A DNA stretch of 14,980 bases from JBKBXU01 sp046313675 (GTDB lineage: Bacteria > Bacteroidota > Bacteroidia > Cytophagales > Cytophagaceae). Position 1 is the stretch's first letter. Each line of letters begins with the position of its first letter. The notes below the pieces were generated by a model, which did not search any database, had not been told where the DNA came from, and worked only from the letters and a program-made list of their open reading frames with translations. The position numbers were made by a program, and so were the translations under genes. This document shows positions 1 to 6,080 of the stretch, piece by piece. The DNA lies in NCBI GenBank assembly GCA_046313675.1, contig JBKBXU010000086.1, forward strand, positions 1 to 14,980, read 5' to 3'.

Positions 1-270
1 CCTTGTGGCAAAAAGAACAAGAGTACGAGCGAAGAAGCGAAAAAGGGAGCGGAGAGCGAGTGTTAGGAGATAATTCATAATTCAAAATTAAGAATTCAGC
101 ATTCAAAATTCCCATTGGGCGCCTTATGCCTTTATATATTAAGTGGGATGAAAAGTTGGGCTGTCATCTTAAAAAAACAAAATGACGTTCAGATTAATTA
201 CTTAATTATGAACAGAAAGTATGGAGGTATGAAGTCTTTAGGTTCTGAAGGTCCGGGAGGCAGTAATGAT
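1..270. other. Gene-poor left edge with short repeats
   Basis: I see no convincing gene here. Positions 39-59 carry a GGGAGCGGAGAGCGAG-type motif that recurs in the repeat field at 4200-4740. Positions 74-111 are a low-complexity AT stretch built from AATTCAAAATT-like words, similar to stretches at 12809-12838 and 14860-14890. An open frame runs from 115 into the gene that follows, but its first 50 or so codons do not look like protein and overlap this repeat-like DNA. Confidence 0.5.
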
Positions 271-477
271 ATGCGAAAAACGGAAAAGAGGGTCGGGGTT
301 ATAACTGCAATTGCTCTTACACTGCTGGCTTTGCCTTTTTTGGCAGGTGGGATTTATTATGCCTTGGATGATTGGGAAAATCTATGGCATTTGGCAACAG
401 GGGCTATGTTTTTTGCATTGTTCTTTTTAATCCCTGCCCTGGTTATATTTATACGAATACGTAAAAGAAGGAGGTAA
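271..477 (+). CDS. Small two-helix membrane protein (copy 1 of a tandem pair)
   Basis: Encodes 68 residues with two predicted membrane helices (about residues 8-28 and 40-61) and a basic tail ending IRIRKRRR, so it should sit in the inner membrane with the tail in the cytoplasm. I chose the ATG at 271 because GGGAGG lies 10 nt upstream and the protein then begins just before the first helix. Upstream in-frame ATGs at 208 and 229 are possible; the one at 229 abuts a GGAGGT with no usable spacing. The core LPFLAGGIYYALDDW resembles VPFLLIGTYYASQYW in the next gene, which suggests tandem duplication. The stop codon lies 3 nt before the next ATG, so the two are co-transcribed. I do not recognise a family and no function can be assigned. 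Confidence 0.6.
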   Translation: MRKTEKRVGVITAIALTLLALPFLAGGIYYALDDWENLWHLATGAMFFALFFLIPALVIFIRIRKRRR

Positions 478-480
478 GAA

Positions 481-750
481 ATGGGCAAAATGCAGAAATA
501 CGGGCTTTTATATTCCTTAGTAAAAAAGACGTTTCCCGGTATAATATCCATTGAAAAGAAAGTTAAGAAATGGTTGGGCGTATTGTTTCTGGTATTCAGT
601 GTTCCTTTTCTGTTGATTGGTACGTATTATGCAAGCCAGTACTGGCCTCAGCATAGCATTTTGGCAGTTATTCTACTGCTTATAGGTGCTTTCTTTTGTA
701 TTCCGGGAATTATTCTGTTTATTCTTTCTTTTACAACCAAAAAAGAGTGA
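481..750 (+). CDS. Small two-helix membrane protein (copy 2 of a tandem pair)
   Basis: Encodes 89 residues: an amphipathic basic N-terminus of about 28 residues, then two membrane helices (about 32-50 and 60-83) and a short KKE tail. The start is well supported: an ideal AAGGAGG at 468-474 sits 6 nt before the ATG and overlaps the stop codon of the preceding gene, which indicates translational coupling. The helix-turn-helix core matches copy 1, but the N-terminal extension is unique to this copy. It converges with the response regulator on the other strand, only 11 nt away. The inverted repeat AATAAAC (752-758) / GTTTATT (776-782) in the junction might act as a weak two-way terminator. Function unknown. 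Confidence 0.7.
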   Translation: MGKMQKYGLLYSLVKKTFPGIISIEKKVKKWLGVLFLVFSVPFLLIGTYYASQYWPQHSILAVILLLIGAFFCIPGIILFILSFTTKKE

Positions 751-761
751 GAATAAACCGA

Positions 762-1163
762 TTAAATAAGCTCTCGTTTATTGATGGGCTTGACGAGATA
801 TTTCTCCACATTGGAATACTTGCGTGTACGTTCTACATCGGACAGGTCTTCCGACGAGCTGACAATCATAAACTTAGTATGTTTAACAATTTCCTGAGGC
901 AGTATTTTAAATTTTTCTAAAAATTCGAAACCTGAGATTTCAGGCATGTTGATGTCGAGGAAAATTATATCAGGAATGGAATCCTTATTTTTAGTATCCA
1001 GCGAATCCAAGTATTTAAAAGCTTCTTCTGCTTGTTCAAAAAAATTGATGTTTTCAGCATAATTAATAGACTCAAGGATCATCTTCATCAGAAGTATGTC
1101 CATCTGACTATCATCTATTACTAGAACATTTTTATACTTTGCAGGGGAAGAAGAGGCAGTCAT
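762..1163 (-). CDS. Single-domain response regulator (CheY-like receiver)
   Basis: A 133-residue protein that is entirely one receiver (REC) domain, with no DNA-binding or enzyme output domain. Visible landmarks are the acidic pair D17-D18 in VLVIDDS, the phosphate-accepting D70 in IFLDINMP, the switch residue S102 in MIVSSS, and K125-P126 in LVKPI. All key residues for phosphorylation by a histidine kinase are therefore present. Such proteins normally act in the cytoplasm as phosphorelay intermediates or by binding a partner. No kinase gene is in the window, so the partner is unknown. The ATG at 1163 has no strong ribosome-binding site, which is common in Bacteroidota. A later start is unlikely, because beta-1 begins about residue 12. 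Confidence 0.9.
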   Translation of the reverse strand: MTASSSPAKYKNVLVIDDSQMDILLMKMILESINYAENINFFEQAEEAFKYLDSLDTKNKDSIPDIIFLDINMPEISGFEFLEKFKILPQEIVKHTKFMIVSSSEDLSDVERTRKYSNVEKYLVKPINKRELI

Positions 1164-1357
1164 AATGGCTTCAAATTTACTGCAATATATTTTATTTCGT
1201 TTCCAAATAAAACAAGCTTTTAGAAATTAGATAAGCGCCTGATTTTTTTGGATTAAACTATCAGGAGGTTTTTTTCCTGCATATATTACTTTCTAATAAC
1301 AATTTTGAAGCTTTAAGAGTTTTTTAAGTAGGTTAAATAATTAAATTGAGTGGAGGT

Positions 1358-2044
1358 ATGAAGAGGATAACCAGAATTTTATTTGTAAATCTTTTAATGT
1401 GCGGTTTATGTTTAAATGTTTATGCACAAGATAAAGACAACGGAGGAGCTCGTGAACGCGAATTTTTCCAGGGTAGCCAGGATGGTGAAGCCAACTGGGT
1501 TATGAAGGTTGATGGTAATGTGGTGGTTTGCGAAGAGGGTGAAACCCGTGTAATTGAAGAGGAAGTTCGTATGCCCGATGGGAGCAGGGTTACTCCTGAT
1601 GGTACCATTGTCAAAGAAGATGGTGAAACAATTATGCTTCGTGACGGACAGGCCATGTTTATGGATGGCGAAGTGGTAAATGCGGATGATAGTGTGGTTC
1701 TTCAGGAGCGTTATAACCTAATGAGCCGTGACTTCGGTATGGTTGAGGAAACTCAGCGAGAGACGCAGGAGAAAGTTTCTCTGATGAACAGAAAGCTTGA
1801 TCTTACCAATCGTAAAATGGATCTGATGGAAGAAAAGCTCACACACACGAGTCGCATTGTTTTTTGTCCGAACAGGGTAAGTCGTGCAGAACGTGTTGAG
1901 GCCAGTCAGCGAATTGAAGCCATCGATGAGGAACTTAATGCCATTGATAGCGAAATTAAAAATATCAATCAGGAGATTCAGGCTCGTGGAGAAGAGTTTG
2001 ACGTAGAGGTTGAAGAGTTGTATGAACCTGATGAGGATATCTAA
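1358..2044 (+). CDS. Exported DUF6799-like protein with coiled-coil C-terminus
   Basis: From the ATG at 1358 the product has 228 residues. A signal peptide (about residues 1-24, ending VYAQ) predicts export to the periplasm or surface. The region from about 40 to 110 consists of short DG-containing repeats (KVDGNVVV, MPDGSRVTPDGTIVKEDG, LRDGQAMFMDGEVV), a pattern I associate with DUF6799 of Bacteroidota. The rest, about 115-215, is highly charged and heptad-like (NRKLDLTNRKMDLMEEKL, then IEAIDEELNAIDSEIKNIN) and should form coiled coil, followed by an acidic tail. A TTG at 1346 gives a longer frame, but the ATG starts exactly at the signal peptide. The GGAGGT directly abuts the ATG, an unusually short spacing. 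The gene is followed by a strong terminator. Function unknown. Confidence 0.75.
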   Translation: MKRITRILFVNLLMCGLCLNVYAQDKDNGGAREREFFQGSQDGEANWVMKVDGNVVVCEEGETRVIEEEVRMPDGSRVTPDGTIVKEDGETIMLRDGQAMFMDGEVVNADDSVVLQERYNLMSRDFGMVEETQRETQEKVSLMNRKLDLTNRKMDLMEEKLTHTSRIVFCPNRVSRAERVEASQRIEAIDEELNAIDSEIKNINQEIQARGEEFDVEVEELYEPDEDI

Positions 2045-2061
2045 GATTGTTTAATCAGTTG

Positions 2062-2089
2062 AAAACGGTTCCGGGACAGGATCCGTTTT
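2062..2089 (+). terminator. Rho-independent terminator after the DUF6799-like gene
   Basis: AAAACGG (2062-2068) pairs perfectly with CCGTTTT (2083-2089). Inside it TCC (2070-2072) pairs with GGA (2079-2081) around a GGGACA loop. A T-rich tract CTTTTGCTTTT follows. It lies 17 nt after the stop codon. The A-rich 5' side means it could also work weakly on the other strand. Confidence 0.8.
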
Positions 2090-2254
2090 CTTTTGCTTTT
2101 GGCTAGGGTTTGCTAATTCAAAAACCTGAAAATTGATTAATATCTTTTTAAGATGCAGGTAAATGTATTTTAGAAGACGCCCCCTTTCTTTTTCGAGTTC
2201 TTTGTTATAAAAGTAACTTTTCTTAAATTTAAGCTGTTAAAATAGAGGATAATA

Positions 2255-2514
2255 ATGCCTGAAATATCAAGGTTTTACGGAATAATCATTAGGATGTACT
2301 TTAGCGACCATAATCCGCCTCATTTTCATGCTCAATACGAGCAGTATCAAGCGGAATATGATATTAGATCATTAGATATTATAGTTGGTAAACTGCCTAA
2401 CAGAGCACATGCCTTAGTTTTGGAGTGGGCATCTAATCACAAAGAGAGCTTTTAAAAAATTGGGAGAAAACCCAAATTCCAGAGAAATTAGATAAAATTG
2501 AGCCATTAAAATAA
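2255..2514 (+). pseudogene. DUF4160 family protein, frameshifted
   Basis: The open frame from 2255 gives 66 residues (MPEISRFYGIIIRMYF, DHNPPHFHAQY, ALVLEWASNH), recognisable as DUF4160, and stops at 2453-2455. The missing C-terminus is still encoded in another frame from 2452: LKNWEKTQIPEKLDKIEPLK ending at 2514, which matches the usual DUF4160 ending. Restoring one base in the TTTTAAAAAA run at 2450-2459 would give a continuous protein of about 86 residues, the normal family size. DUF4160 genes are often found beside DUF2442 genes and the pair is annotated as putative toxin-antitoxin; no activity can be read from this sequence. The cause may be decay or a homopolymer sequencing error. Programmed slippage looks unlikely because the required shift is -1 and the P-site codon TTT would re-pair poorly on CTT. 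Confidence 0.7.
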
Positions 2515-2520
2515 GAAGCT

Positions 2521-2769
2521 ATGAATGAAATAATAGAATTTGAAGTGTTATCAAATTATCATATTTGGCTTAAATTTCAAGATGGACATGCCAAAACCGT
2601 CAATATTCGCCCTCATATAGGTAAAGGGTTCACTCAAGAATTATTAGATGGAAAAGAATTTAAAAAGGTAAGAATTGAAGAAGGGGGAGGCCTTGAGTGG
2701 GAAAATGGATTTGACATGTGTCCAAATTATCTAAGGCAACTTGATGAAGAAAAGAAAAATGTGGCTTAA
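2521..2769 (+). CDS. DUF2442 domain-containing protein (partner of DUF4160)
   Basis: An 82-residue protein with the DUF2442 pattern: VLSNYHIWLKFQDGHAKTVNI near the N-terminus, a central KEFKKVRIEEGGGLEWENGFDMCPNYL, and a short charged tail. The W-x-N-G-x-D-x-x-P stretch is characteristic of the family. The ATG lies 6 nt after the restored end of the DUF4160 frame, so the two form a bicistron. DUF2442 members are small, often paired with DUF4160, and suspected to be the antitoxin or regulatory half of such pairs; this is inference, since no DNA-binding motif is evident. The gene is intact while its partner is frameshifted. That would fit an antitoxin retained after toxin loss, if the pair really is toxin-antitoxin. 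Confidence 0.8.
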   Translation: MNEIIEFEVLSNYHIWLKFQDGHAKTVNIRPHIGKGFTQELLDGKEFKKVRIEEGGGLEWENGFDMCPNYLRQLDEEKKNVA

Positions 2770-2848
2770 TATAAGATATAGGAGGCTTGGCGTTAAATTA
2801 TCTGTTATTTCTCTTAAGTAAGCGTGCTAACCCAGTAAGTCAAGCGTC

Positions 2849-3493
2849 TTAAGCAAGCTTTTGTAAAGCTTCGTTTACTTCATTACTTTTTTGTAATATC
2901 ATAAAGTGCCCCCCACCGGAAATGGATATTGGGTCTGAAATTTTTTGTATTGGAAAAATCAGGTCACTGCTGCCGTGAATGTGGCTGAGCTTGTCAGAGG
3001 TATGAGTATTATTCCAGTTTAACACCTTTTGCACCGACCATTTGACCAGATATGGATCAGCGTCTTTAATCATCGAAAAGAATAGTTGTTTTTCTTCACT
3101 GTTCATTTTTCCGAACATTGGCCGTATAAGTTTTGCCCAGAGGCCTGCCTGGCTATAAAACCAGGTAGGAAGTTTACCTGCTCCCAGAAATCTTGCCAGT
3201 TTAAAGTAAAAGGGTATTTCAGTTTTGGTCTTAACACTTGATATCAATATCACTCGTCCGTCTTTAATGTGCTTTGCGATTTCTATGGCCATAATTCCAC
3301 CAAAGGAAACGCCGGCAAGGATGGGGGCTTTTTCCTGAATTCGTTCCGCCATGCGGTATGCATAAGTTTCGATGGACTCGTTTTGTTCTGGTTGAATCCA
3401 TGTCAGTACTTCCAAAGCAAAACCTGCTTGCTGCTGCCTGATGAAAAGTCTTTGGTCGGTGGCTAAACCTGGGATAAAGTAAATTTTGTTCAT
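2849..3493 (-). CDS. Alpha/beta hydrolase fold protein
   Basis: A 214-residue cytoplasmic protein without a signal peptide. The start YFIPGLATDQRLF supplies the oxyanion-side loop. The nucleophile elbow is G61-V-S63-F-G65, the acid is probably D177 in HGSSDLIFP, and the catalytic histidine is H196 in GGGHF, so a complete Ser-Asp-His triad is in the usual order. A lid-like insert (about 85-160) contains several aromatic residues. This fits a small esterase or lipase; the substrate cannot be told. It lies downstream of a membrane-protein gene on the same strand, separated by 53 nt that hold a strong terminator hairpin. That hairpin ends in a T-run touching the ATG and contains the only Shine-Dalgarno-like AGAGG, so expression may depend on the hairpin state. 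Confidence 0.85.
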   Translation of the reverse strand: MNKIYFIPGLATDQRLFIRQQQAGFALEVLTWIQPEQNESIETYAYRMAERIQEKAPILAGVSFGGIMAIEIAKHIKDGRVILISSVKTKTEIPFYFKLARFLGAGKLPTWFYSQAGLWAKLIRPMFGKMNSEEKQLFFSMIKDADPYLVKWSVQKVLNWNNTHTSDKLSHIHGSSDLIFPIQKISDPISISGGGHFMILQKSNEVNEALQKLA

Positions 3494-3497
3494 AAAA

Positions 3498-3523
3498 AAC
3501 CTCTGAGATGATGCTCAGAGGTT
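3498..3523 (-). terminator. Terminator hairpin overlapping the hydrolase ribosome-binding site
   Basis: AACCTCTGAG and CTCAGAGGTT form a perfect 10-bp stem around a 6-nt loop. Read on the minus strand the stem is followed by T residues running straight into the hydrolase ATG (3493-3491). It is placed to end transcripts of the upstream membrane-protein gene (stop at 3547). The 3' arm contains AGAGG, about 6 nt from the ATG, so the same bases would serve as the hydrolase ribosome-binding site. Confidence 0.75.
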
Positions 3524-3546
3524 AAATATAGTCAATTGTTTTTCAA

Positions 3547-4110
3547 TTATTTCTTCAGGACTACCATTGATTTACTTATAAGTCCGAAGGTCATTAAAGA
3601 TGCACCCGTGAATAAACCCGATACAGCAAAATCAGCCTGATACGAATAGCTGATGTAGGCAGAGCCTGCCAGCAGTATCACGGCCATGGCCATATGCATT
3701 TTGATGCGGAACGCATAATATACAACACCAAATATTAGAGCTAAAAGTATGCTGAAGGCAGGGAAAAACAAATTAATGTTATCGCTGAAAGGGAAAAACC
3801 CTACGATAACCCCTGCCGGTACCCCTATGGTAATGCATGTAATCAAAAGCTTCAGCGGGTTTCCGCTTTTAAACTTCAGGCTTTTTCTTACATATTTCAT
3901 AATGGGGTTAAACATACTCAATCCTGAAAATAATATTAGTATTGATATTTCCGGGTAACTGGTCATTCCGGTAAGTCCGGCGATTAACCATATAGTACCC
4001 AGGCAACTTAGCAACACTGCATTTTCATGCAGAACCTTTTTCTTAATAATGATTTGTTTATCAGAATTATCAATCTTCACATCCTTCGTAAACTTCTCTT
4101 CCATATCCAC
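3547..4110 (-). CDS. Multi-pass membrane protein of unknown function
   Basis: Encodes 187 residues: a charged, Lys-rich N-terminus of about 28 residues, then about six hydrophobic segments (near residues 30-46, 53-68, 86-104, 111-130, 137-155 and 162-180). It therefore lies in the cytoplasmic membrane with little outside it. No transporter signature or catalytic motif is visible. There is some resemblance to DUF7010-type membrane proteins (a NLFFPAF motif near the middle), but I hold this loosely. The first possible start is GTG at 4110 with GGAAAG about 8 nt upstream; an ATG two codons on (4104) is the alternative. A strong terminator lies after the stop, before the hydrolase gene. Confidence 0.7.
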   Translation of the reverse strand: MDMEEKFTKDVKIDNSDKQIIIKKKVLHENAVLLSCLGTIWLIAGLTGMTSYPEISILILFSGLSMFNPIMKYVRKSLKFKSGNPLKLLITCITIGVPAGVIVGFFPFSDNINLFFPAFSILLALIFGVVYYAFRIKMHMAMAVILLAGSAYISYSYQADFAVSGLFTGASLMTFGLISKSMVVLKK

Positions 4111-4210
4111 ACTATTATCTTTCCAATTTACTTCCTCTTCCTTATAAATATAACAGCGGGTAAAGGCAGTTGTTTTTGAGAAATGAGAAATTTCTAAAGA
4201 GGAGGAAAAT

Positions 4211-4328
4211 GGAGCGGAGAGCGAGTAATGGAGCGGAGAGCGCTGAAGCGCTTAAAGCAGTCTCATGGTATCACGGGCACAAAGAAAAGCACGATGATTC
4301 GCTGAAGCGGATGCACCAAGGTGTGACC
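4211..4328. repeat. Diverged direct repeat B, copy 1
   Basis: Matches 4705-4825 over most of its length: purine-rich GCGGAGAGCGAGTAATGG, the AGCGCTGAAGCGC palindrome, the CTCATGGTATCACGGGCAC block, and a GCTGAAGCGGATGCAC end. Small indels and substitutions separate the copies. Confidence 0.75.
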
Positions 4329-4406
4329 CAATCTTGATTTTGAGGACGACTTTCCGTTTTAAACTAAAATATCACCCGAACGACCTTGCCGGACTTGCGA
4401 GGGTCT

Positions 4407-4520
4407 GAAAATAAGCGCTTTCAGCGCCTTATTGTAGCACAGAGCACACAAAGAAGGCACTAAGAGCACAAAGAGTTTATTGGGATGAGTTGCTATTTAA
4501 ATCCACAAAGCGGAGAGAAG
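4407..4520. repeat. Perfect 114-bp direct repeat A, copy 1
   Basis: Identical to 4584-4697 by eye, 177 bp away. It opens with an imperfect hairpin, AATAAGCGC-TTTCA-GCGCCTTATT, and continues with CACAGAGCACACAAAG-like simple-sequence words. The lack of any difference suggests a recent duplication or ongoing gene conversion. Confidence 0.85.
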
Positions 4521-4583
4521 AAGGAGCGGAGTATGGAGAGAGCGAAAAAGGGAGCGGAGTGCGGAGAGCGAAATGAGCGTGAC

Positions 4584-4697
4584 GAAAATAAGCGCTTTCA
4601 GCGCCTTATTGTAGCACAGAGCACACAAAGAAGGCACTAAGAGCACAAAGAGTTTATTGGGATGAGTTGCTATTTAAATCCACAAAGCGGAGAGAAG
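4584..4697. repeat. Perfect 114-bp direct repeat A, copy 2
   Basis: Second copy of the 114-bp unit, 63 bp after the end of copy 1. It runs directly into copy 2 of the diverged repeat B. Order and spacing differ between the A and B units, so this is not one simple tandem duplication. Confidence 0.85.
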
Positions 4698-4704
4698 GAG
4701 CGGA

Positions 4705-4825
4705 GTGTGGAGAGCGAGTAATGGAGCGGAGAGCGCTGAAGCGCAGTAAAGACGTCTCATGGTATCACGGGCACAAAGAAAAGCACGATGATCCGCTGAA
4801 GCGGATGCACGAAGGAAGGGTGACC
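4705..4825. repeat. Diverged direct repeat B, copy 2
   Basis: Partner of 4211-4328, about 494 bp further on. The GCTGAAGCGGATGCAC end has become a better palindrome here (TCCGCT-GA-AGCGGA). Confidence 0.75.
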
Positions 4826-4891
4826 ATGCCTTTTCTGCTGATAATATGTAAGGCTGGTTTTTCAAGATTAATACTGCTGTTGGATCAGGCT

Positions 4892-4930
4892 GGCTCCCTT
4901 GTTTTAGGGGAGCTGCCGAAGGCTGAGGGG
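4892..4930. repeat. GC-rich palindromic element downstream of the ABC-F gene
   Basis: GCTCCC (4893-4898) pairs with GGGAGC (4908-4913), followed by CTGCCGAAGGCTGAGGGG. It resembles the short palindromic intergenic elements found in many copies in bacterial genomes. It lies 3' of the minus-strand ABC-F locus but has no T-run on that strand, so I do not call it a terminator. Confidence 0.45.
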
Positions 4931-4970
4931 TATTAATCATTAACCCATTTTAAAACTTAACCCTTTAATT

Positions 4971-6080
4971 TCATTCCATCCTATCAGCCAGTTCCAACCA
5001 GCGTTCAGACTTAGAGTTGATTGTCCTTATCAGGTCTTCTATGCTGAGTGATAGTTGCGTAAGTTCTTCATGGGGCAGGTTCCCACTGTTTAATTTCTGA
5101 ACAAGGGTTTCCTTTTTCTTTTCCAGTTCTTCAATTTCTTTTTCCAGGGTTTCGTATTCCCGCTTTTCATTGAAGTTTAGCTTTTTACTTTTATCTTCAG
5201 TAGATTTTTCCTGTTTGTCAGAAGCAGGTTTTGCCGCTGGAGCAGCTTTAGGCTTGCTTTTGTCAGCTTCCATTTCTTCTTGCTCGTTCCGGTAATCGGT
5301 ATAGTTTCCAGGGAAGGTTCTTAGGGTGCCATCCCCTTCAAAAACAAACAGGTGTTCTACCAGACGGTCCATAAAATAGCGGTCGTGGGAAACGATCAGA
5401 AGGCAACCTCCATAGTTTTCCAGAAATTCCTCCAGCACACTAAGTGTTGTCAGATCCAGGTCATTGGTAGGTTCATCAAGAATAAGGAAATTAGGGTTCT
5501 TCATTAATACCCTAAGAAGCATAAGCCTTTTTTTCTCTCCACCACTCAATTTATACACTGGCGTATATTGTCTGGCCGGAGTGAACAGAAAATGCTGTAA
5601 GAGGGCAGAGGCAGAAAGGTTTTGTCCGTTGCCCATGGTAATAAATTCTGCCACCTCGGTGACGTTTTCGATTACTCTGGCATTTTCTTTTAATTCGGTT
5701 ATTTCCTGAGTATAGTAGCCAAAGACGGTGGTTTCTCCTTTGATAATTTGTCCTGAATCAGGCTGTACTTTTCCTGTCAGCATGTTAAGAAATGTACTTT
5801 TTCCGGTACCGTTTTTTCCAACTATGCCTATGCGGTCTCTTTTCTTAAAGACGTAAGAGAAATCTTTGATGATTTTCTTTTCGCCAAAAGACTTGCTTAT
5901 ATGTTCCAGTTCTATAATTTTATTTCCCTGCCTGCTTACTTTGACATTAAGCTGCATCTGAGCATCTGTTTTTCCGGATGAGGCTTTATCTTTAATATCA
6001 TAAAATGCATCGACCCTGGACTTGGACTTTGTGCCCCGGGCTTTAGGCTGCCTGCGCATCCACTCCAGCTCTTTTTTCAT
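4971..6080 (-). CDS. ABC-F C-terminal half (ABC domain 2 and coiled coil)
   Basis: If made separately, the likely start is the ATG at 6080-6078. It has GGAG (complement of 6088-6091) exactly 7 nt upstream and gives 369 residues starting MKKELEWMRR. The longer open frame back to 6155 reads domain-1 DNA out of frame and is not protein-like. Visible features are Walker A GKNGTGKS, signature LSGGEKKR, Walker B FLILDEPTNDLDL, an H-loop VSHDRYFMD, a post-domain FPGNYTDY, a Lys/Ala/Pro-rich spacer, and a final heptad-rich Uup-type C-terminal domain (EYETLEKEIEELEKKKE). It overlaps the upstream half by 38 nt, which would allow coupled re-initiation. Confidence 0.6.
   Translation of the reverse strand: MKKELEWMRRQPKARGTKSKSRVDAFYDIKDKASSGKTDAQMQLNVKVSRQGNKIIELEHISKSFGEKKIIKDFSYVFKKRDRIGIVGKNGTGKSTFLNMLTGKVQPDSGQIIKGETTVFGYYTQEITELKENARVIENVTEVAEFITMGNGQNLSASALLQHFLFTPARQYTPVYKLSGGEKKRLMLLRVLMKNPNFLILDEPTNDLDLTTLSVLEEFLENYGGCLLIVSHDRYFMDRLVEHLFVFEGDGTLRTFPGNYTDYRNEQEEMEADKSKPKAAPAAKPASDKQEKSTEDKSKKLNFNEKREYETLEKEIEELEKKKETLVQKLNSGNLPHEELTQLSLSIEDLIRTINSKSERWLELADRME

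Larger units (their letters stand above)
4141..4970. other. 830-bp non-coding region filled with repeats
   Basis: No credible gene lies here. Both open frames at 4667-4940 overlap on opposite strands and consist of repeat DNA. The region holds a perfect 114-bp direct duplication, a second, diverged duplication of about 120 bp, many GGAGCGGAGAGCG-type purine-rich words, and short palindromes such as AGCGCT-GA-AGCGCT and TCCGCT-GA-AGCGGA. Positions 4329-4406 match nothing else in the window. It separates two minus-strand transcription units. Confidence 0.7.

Noticed and set aside
115..270. N-terminal extension of the first membrane protein
   Set aside because: Low-complexity DNA and no usable ribosome-binding site at position 115; the ATG at 271 fits the helix start and has GGGAGG upstream.
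1210..1282. Inverted repeat CCTGAT / ATCAGG and CAGGA / TCCTG upstream of the DUF6799-like gene
   Set aside because: Short stems with alternative pairings; a switch or attenuator would be speculation without conservation data.
4200..4830. Possible CRISPR array
   Set aside because: Repeat units are long, of two kinds, and irregularly spaced; there are no uniform short spacers and no cas genes.
4667..4940. Two opposite-strand open frames of 88-89 codons
   Set aside because: They overlap each other, lie in duplicated non-coding repeats and have no protein-like pattern.
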